This document shows positions 58,827 to 64,000 of a stretch of DNA of 64,000 nucleotides, piece after piece. The position numbers and the translations under genes are program-made. The notes beneath the pieces were generated by a model. The model made no database searches. It had not been told where the DNA came from and saw only the letters and a program-made list of their open reading frames with translations. Location of the stretch: NCBI GenBank assembly GCA_001769535.1, contig MEOH01000024.1, positions 1 to 64,000 on the forward strand, read 5' to 3'. This DNA is from Bacteroidetes bacterium GWF2_38_335 (GTDB taxonomy: Bacteria > Bacteroidota > Bacteroidia > Bacteroidales > GWF2-38-335). The stretch's first letter is position 1, and each line of letters opens with the position of its first letter.

Positions 58827-60548
58827 ATGATGAGCTTGAAAAAAACATATCTGTTAATCATACTTGCCCTGGCAACAGTTTTTACATTAATTTTTATTTT
58901 TACAGAATACGTTGAAGGAGAGGGGTTCAATCCCAGCGACGATGGAGTGGTGCTGGCTCAATCATACAGGATTATCAACGGCGAGGTTCCCCACACCGAT
59001 TTCATTTCAATCAGACCTGTTTTCAGCGGCCTGCTTCATACCATTCATTTTTATTCACCTCTGCCGTTGCAGATTTCAGCCCGGTGGTTTGTCATCCTTG
59101 AGTTTTTCCTTTATTCATTGATTTGGGTATTCTTCATTATGAAACTGATCCCGTTTAATGAAATAGGACGAAAAAAAATGTATTTCGCAATACTGTTGAT
59201 GATCTGCTTTGTCTTTAACCTGAGCATGTACAATCTTTATCCATGGACAACCATTGATGCCATACTGTTTTCTTCGGCAGGGATACTGCTTTGGCTTAAC
59301 GGAAGACAAAAGCATGGATTGAGATGGCTGAGTATTTCTGCCGGATTATTTTTATTAGCCATATCAGCTTTATGCAGACAGAATTTCGTGTTTTTGTTTG
59401 CAGCATTTTCGGTTTTGACAATGATAGTTTTTAGCAGAGAGAAAAAGTGGGGACAAATGATTGCGACTTTGGGCGCGGGAGCATTGCCACTGGTTATTTA
59501 TCTTATAATATTGGCATATAACAACGGAATTGGTGATTTTATCATCCAGATGACCGGGAGAACAGAATTATTGAAAACCGGAGTTTTTACCTTTGCGAAA
59601 AGATTTGCAGAAAGTGTTTTTCTGGAGTGGTACATAGCTTTGGCAGTACTTTTTGGTTTATCATTTATAAGAAAAACAACGGGTGAAAAGATTAAACTTT
59701 TTCTTGAAATAACTCCGTACATCAATATTTCTTTGGCACTTATTATTTCGTCGGTGTTGTTTTTCAGGGAAACGGATTTTTTGTTTTTAACCTCCTTTGA
59801 ATTATTCTGGCTGTTTTCCTGTACATATATTTTACATTTTTTCCTGGTAAAAGGATCCACCGAATACAAAAACAAGGGATGGATAATATTAATGTTTGGC
59901 TGGGTCAGTTCAATTTCACTGGGAGATAATGCTCCGGCTTTTGTGATGGGAATCATGTTGATTTCAATCCTGGTATTTAATATGAGTCTGGTTTGGCATA
60001 AGCCGTTAATCAGAAGAAAGTTTGTAATTTATGTGTTGGGCATATTTTCAATGGCAATGGCAGTTGCAGAGATCTACGGTCAAAAATCGAACAACTACCG
60101 GGAATTGCCGGCGTCGCAATTGCAGTACAATTTAGGGGAGATATATCCGGGTTTTGGAGGAATAATAACAAACCAAAATACCTATAACTATTATAAGGAA
60201 CTAAAGGAAATTATAGATTCCAATCCGGGCATGAAAGACCGTTTTGTAGTCATTCCCAACAATCCTCTAATTTATGCTGTTTCCGGCAGTCGCAATCCGA
60301 TGCCCCTTGACTGGATGCAGCAGGCCGAGTATGTCGGGTCAGAAAAAAGAATTGTGGAAGAGCTCAAAATGCTAATACAAGAAACTGATACAGTGTGGTT
60401 TATTATAGATAAGTATGACTCAAAGAAAATGTGCGACAGTTTGTTTGAGATGGATTACAGCACAGGGAATCATGATTACTATGACTTATTAACAAAACTG
60501 ACCAAAGAGTCAGAAAAAAAATACCATAACTTTGTTATAAGATTTTAA
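58827..60548 (+). CDS. multi-TM glycosyltransferase-like protein
   Basis: PSDDGVVLAQSYRIINGEVPHTDFISIRPVFSGL loop motif; many TM helices. Start could be 58806. Confidence 0.55.
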   Translation: MMSLKKTYLLIILALATVFTLIFIFTEYVEGEGFNPSDDGVVLAQSYRIINGEVPHTDFISIRPVFSGLLHTIHFYSPLPLQISARWFVILEFFLYSLIWVFFIMKLIPFNEIGRKKMYFAILLMICFVFNLSMYNLYPWTTIDAILFSSAGILLWLNGRQKHGLRWLSISAGLFLLAISALCRQNFVFLFAAFSVLTMIVFSREKKWGQMIATLGAGALPLVIYLIILAYNNGIGDFIIQMTGRTELLKTGVFTFAKRFAESVFLEWYIALAVLFGLSFIRKTTGEKIKLFLEITPYINISLALIISSVLFFRETDFLFLTSFELFWLFSCTYILHFFLVKGSTEYKNKGWIILMFGWVSSISLGDNAPAFVMGIMLISILVFNMSLVWHKPLIRRKFVIYVLGIFSMAMAVAEIYGQKSNNYRELPASQLQYNLGEIYPGFGGIITNQNTYNYYKELKEIIDSNPGMKDRFVVIPNNPLIYAVSGSRNPMPLDWMQQAEYVGSEKRIVEELKMLIQETDTVWFIIDKYDSKKMCDSLFEMDYSTGNHDYYDLLTKLTKESEKKYHNFVIRF

Positions 60549-60727
60549 TACCATCTTTTTATACATTAAACAGTAAATGGTATTTATTGACCTCCTTTTT
60601 TAATCTTTTAATCAAACGGGCAACATTTTTACCAGACGTATTTTTTTTGTATTTCATATAAAAAATACTACTTTTACACCTATTAAAACAGAAAACAATA
60701 AAATAATTGTCTAATTAAAACTGTATT

Positions 60728-61570
60728 ATGAAGAAATTAATGTTATTATTATTAATTGGATCACTGACATTTACAGTAGTAAATGCACAGGATGGTTCAG
60801 GCGAACTCGTATCCAAAAAAGGATTTGCCATTCTGCCTGAAGCAGGTGACATAGGCCTTGGTATCAATGCAGTACCTGTTTTTGGTTACTTTGGTAATAT
60901 GATGAATGGTACAGCAGGCAATAACATCAGCTATAATTTCGTAAACGGAACAAACACCATTTACGGAAAATACTATCTGGATGCTACCACTGCTGTAAGA
61001 GCAAGAATCCGCCTTGCAAAAGCAAGCACTTTTGACAAGGAATATGTAATTAAAGACCTGGATGTTCCAGATCCTTTAGCTTTAGTTGAAGACATTTACC
61101 AGATTAAATCTTGCAATGTTCAACTGGGTGCCGGTTATGAATTAAGAAGAGGAAAAGGCAGACTGCAGGGATTTTACGGTGGTGAAGTATTAATCAGCTA
61201 CGCTACAGGTGGAACAAATTACATCTATGGTAACAACTATTCACCTGACTTTACTACACCTTCAACTACTGATTTTGGAACAAACATCACTGCCAATGGC
61301 CGTGTTCAGGAAACCAAAACAGGAAAAACTGTTGGAATGGGCTTAAGAGCTTTTATCGGAACTGAATATTTCTTTGCACCCAAAATATCGGTTGCAGGTG
61401 AATTCGGTTGGGGCTTTGCTTATGTATTTACAGGAAGAGGCGAAGTTACTGAAGAATCATGGAACGGAACTGAAATTAAAACAACCGTTACAAAAGATTT
61501 AGGCGGAAAAGGTTACAATCTTGATACAGATAACCTTTCAGGTGCCATCGCTTTAATATTTCATTTTTAA
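60728..61570 (+). CDS. outer-membrane beta-barrel protein
   Basis: Signal peptide, amphipathic strands, C-terminal IALIFHF. Confidence 0.65.
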   Translation: MKKLMLLLLIGSLTFTVVNAQDGSGELVSKKGFAILPEAGDIGLGINAVPVFGYFGNMMNGTAGNNISYNFVNGTNTIYGKYYLDATTAVRARIRLAKASTFDKEYVIKDLDVPDPLALVEDIYQIKSCNVQLGAGYELRRGKGRLQGFYGGEVLISYATGGTNYIYGNNYSPDFTTPSTTDFGTNITANGRVQETKTGKTVGMGLRAFIGTEYFFAPKISVAGEFGWGFAYVFTGRGEVTEESWNGTEIKTTVTKDLGGKGYNLDTDNLSGAIALIFHF

Positions 61571-61600
61571 TTAATTGTTAAACTTATAAACTCAGATATT

Positions 61601-62062
61601 ATGAAAAAAGTTTTATTTGCAATAGTTGTTTTAGTTAGCTTGTCATTCGTATTTACAAGCTGCGAAAAAGAAGAAGAATACACTGCTCCTGCTATGACCA
61701 CTGCCACCATTACCGGCGTTGTTGAAGCTGAACTTGATTTTACCAATGCAGTAAGTGAATTTGCTCCTGTGGGAACAAAACTTTATGCAAGAGTTAATGC
61801 TGCTGACTTAGTTGAAAACCCAATTGCTGGATACCCATATGAAGACATTATTTTCACTACTACTGTTGGTGCAAGTGGTGTTTACTCATTTACTGTTTCT
61901 GCAGGTGTTCCTGTTGCTAACTATACCATTTATGGTGATGATTTCTCATATAATGCTTTAGTTACTGCAGCTCCAACTTACATGCAATTATATTATTCTT
62001 TAGGAGGAACTGTTGTTTCTGCAACCAGAGGACAAAAAATATTGGTTGATTTGAGTTACTAA
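61601..62062 (+). CDS. secreted lipoprotein, hypothetical
   Basis: Lipobox-like FTSC signal. Confidence 0.65.
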   Translation: MKKVLFAIVVLVSLSFVFTSCEKEEEYTAPAMTTATITGVVEAELDFTNAVSEFAPVGTKLYARVNAADLVENPIAGYPYEDIIFTTTVGASGVYSFTVSAGVPVANYTIYGDDFSYNALVTAAPTYMQLYYSLGGTVVSATRGQKILVDLSY

Positions 62063-62076
62063 TTCAAAATCATTAT

Positions 62077-62113
62077 AAAAAAAATGTCCGCCAATTTGGC
62101 GGACATTTTTTTT
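62077..62113. terminator. Bidirectional terminator
   Basis: AAAAAAAATGTCCGCCAATTTGGCGGACATTTTTTTT. Confidence 0.9.
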
Positions 62114-62186
62114 ACCCGTAAACCAACGGACAAAAAAAAAGGATATCTATAGAAATCCTTTTACCAATACCTAAAAGTAAAATATA

Positions 62187-62348
62187 CTAGTACTTCTTAC
62201 CTTTCTTTTCGTCAGAAACAGTCAGCTTCTTTCTTCCTTTTGCTCTTCTTGAAGCAAGCACTTTTCTGCCATTGGCTGTAGACATTCTTTCTCTGAAACC
62301 ATGCTTGTTTCTTCTCTTTCTGTTTGAAGGTTGAAAAGTCCTTTTCAT
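62187..62348 (-). CDS. rpmH: 50S ribosomal protein L34
   Basis: [53 protein letters not shown]; absent from the ORF track because it is only 53 aa. Confidence 0.96.
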   Translation of the reverse strand: MKRTFQPSNRKRRNKHGFRERMSTANGRKVLASRRAKGRKKLTVSDEKKGKKY

Positions 62349-62504
62349 TTTGTTTCTATTTTAATTCTGTTAATACCTTTTTCAAATTCGGACTGCAAAA
62401 ATAAGGATAAATTTTGAAAATCAAAATAATTAAGGGAAATATTTTATAACTTTATTGGAGATGTTATTCTTATTCGAAAAATTGTTGATAGACACATTTG
62501 GATA

Positions 62505-63122
62505 TTACAGCCCCAAATGAATAATACTCTTAGTCTCAAAAAACTCTTCCTCAAAATAATTTTTGATTGAATGTACCCTGGCTTTTTTAAATTCCTTCAG
62601 TTCTTCTGAAAAATCTCCTCCTTTGAGGTAAAGGATTCCGTTTCTTATGCTGTTTCGGTGGCTCAGGCTGACTTTCCCTTTTACAAAAGCAAAGAATTCG
62701 GGAAAAGAGGTTACCGCCCTGCTTACAATAAAATCGTATTTTTCCTTCAGATTCTCGGCCCTGCATGCTTCGGCTTTCACATTCTTTAATCCGGTTTCCT
62801 TTATTACCTCATTAACAACGGTAATCTTTTTTCCTATGGAATCTACCAGATGGAATTGCGTTTCGGGAAACATGATGGCAAGTGGAATGCCGGGAAATCC
62901 TCCGCCTGTGCCCACATCAAGAACCTTGGTGTTAGCTTTAAATTGAACAAGTTTAGCGATGGCCAGCGAGTGCAGTACATGCTTCTCATACAATGAATCA
63001 ATATCCTTGCGCGAAATCAAATTGATTTTTTCGTTCCAGGTACGGTAAATACCTTCCAGTTGCCCAAAACGGACAATCATCTCATCAGTCAGTTCCGGGA
63101 AATATTTATGGATGAGCTCCAT
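62505..63122 (-). CDS. rsmG: 16S rRNA (guanine527-N7)-methyltransferase
   Basis: VLDVGTGGGFPGIPLAIMFP; FIVSRAVTSFPEF. Confidence 0.94.
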   Translation of the reverse strand: MELIHKYFPELTDEMIVRFGQLEGIYRTWNEKINLISRKDIDSLYEKHVLHSLAIAKLVQFKANTKVLDVGTGGGFPGIPLAIMFPETQFHLVDSIGKKITVVNEVIKETGLKNVKAEACRAENLKEKYDFIVSRAVTSFPEFFAFVKGKVSLSHRNSIRNGILYLKGGDFSEELKEFKKARVHSIKNYFEEEFFETKSIIHLGL

Positions 63123-63128
63123 GAAAAA

Positions 63129-63737
63129 TTAAATTTTCTCTGAAGTGTTTTTCAGGGTGTGATAAAGCAGTTCCCTTGCCCTGAAAAGCTGCGCTTTTAC
63201 CGTTCCGATAGGCAGCTCAAGCTCAGCAGCTATTTCTTCGTAGGAATATTCCTTGAAATATCTGAGTTCGATCAGTTTTCTGTAACGGGGCTTTAACTTC
63301 TCAACAATGGTATGCATCAACTTTGTTTTCTGCTCTCTGATAAGATTTTCTTCGGGATCGAGCGTATTTGACTGCAATGGCATCGGACCCGAATCCTGTT
63401 CGGGCAATTCAGATCCTCCCGTATCAAGGGAAATCAGATTGCCTTTTTTCTTTCTCAAAAAATCAATACAATTGTTTGAGGCAATTTTAAACAGCCAGGT
63501 GCTGAATGCGTAGTTGGGCGAGTATTGATCTATATTTTTAAATGCTTTGCCAAATGCCTCAATGGTTAAGTCTTCAGCATCGCTTTTGTTGTTGACCATT
63601 TTGAGCAGCATAAAATAGATGGCGTCACGGTAACGTCCCAGCAAATCGGCATACGCCTTTTGGTCTCCATCCCTTGCAAGTATTACCAACCGGTAATCTT
63701 GTCTGGCTTTTTCTGAAAGATTAGGACTTATTTCCAT
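63129..63737 (-). CDS. RNA polymerase ECF-type sigma factor
   Basis: Sigma70 region 2 and region 4: EEIAAELELPIGTVKAQLFRARELL. Confidence 0.92.
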   Translation of the reverse strand: MEISPNLSEKARQDYRLVILARDGDQKAYADLLGRYRDAIYFMLLKMVNNKSDAEDLTIEAFGKAFKNIDQYSPNYAFSTWLFKIASNNCIDFLRKKKGNLISLDTGGSELPEQDSGPMPLQSNTLDPEENLIREQKTKLMHTIVEKLKPRYRKLIELRYFKEYSYEEIAAELELPIGTVKAQLFRARELLYHTLKNTSEKI

Positions 63738-63982
63738 TTATTTTTTTTACCCCTTCTGAATTGGTTTGAAAAATTAACAATTATATAAATTACAGGCAAA
63801 ATTATATCAAACATCAGCGAAAATAACAATAAATCACTTTCATTCAAATGTTTTAACGCTTTTTTAACAATGATAAGTTGTATTAAAAGGCGTAGCGCAA
63901 AGATACTTAAAAGTATTATCCAATTAAAATTTAAAATAAATAATGCTAACAATCCAATGTGAAAAACTGATCGCGAAACCAC
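63728..63982 (-). CDS. small membrane protein, hypothetical
   Basis: Hydrophobic 84 aa ORF overlapping the sigma factor start. Confidence 0.4.
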   Translation of the reverse strand: MVSRSVFHIGLLALFILNFNWIILLSIFALRLLIQLIIVKKALKHLNESDLLLFSLMFDIILPVIYIIVNFSNQFRRGKKNKWK

Positions 63983-64000
63983 CTCTGTTCCAAGAACAAA

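Noticed and set aside
1-64000. CRISPR array, rRNA or tRNA genes, prophage
   Set aside because: No regularly spaced direct repeats with unique spacers, no rRNA/tRNA-like sequences and no phage structural genes recognised by eye; tRNAs were not exhaustively scanned.

Overview
Bacteroidetes-type chromosome segment (recurrent TAnnTTTG -7 promoter boxes, T9SS C-terminal sorting domains, S46 peptidase family, acyloxyacyl hydrolase). About 8.3-64 kb is mostly ordinary core genome: ABC transporter, DUF58, trxA, exonuclease-fused dnaE, rpsP-rimM, pth-rplY-prs, engB-fabH, lpxB-surE, pheT, MoxR, S9 and S46 peptidases, recG, sodB, two tandem T9SS papain-like paralogs, Fic, a FAD oxidoreductase, glycosyltransferase-like membrane proteins, rpmH, rsmG and an ECF sigma factor. 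The first ~7.8 kb is an accessory island in which every convincing gene is on the + strand. The genes are separated by 90-150 bp imperfect palindromes that look like integron attC sites. The left (R''-like) end of three of the four later palindromes matches the right (R'-like) end of the preceding palindrome, which is the register expected of integron gene cassettes. The cassettes carry a Septu-like AAA ATPase + HNH pair, a HEPN-motif protein (possibly ApeA-like), an Mrr-like nuclease and unknown small proteins. My main hypothesis is an integrase-less (in this window) attC array acting as an anti-phage defence cassette store in a Bacteroidetes genome. Other leads are an S46 protein that has lost its catalytic His and Asp, a small cassette ORF split at an exact A_AAA_AAA heptamer, a FAD oxidoreductase with no ATG/GTG/TTG before its GxGxxG motif, and operator-like palindromes over the Fic promoter. 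All family assignments are by eye from motifs; no searches were run.
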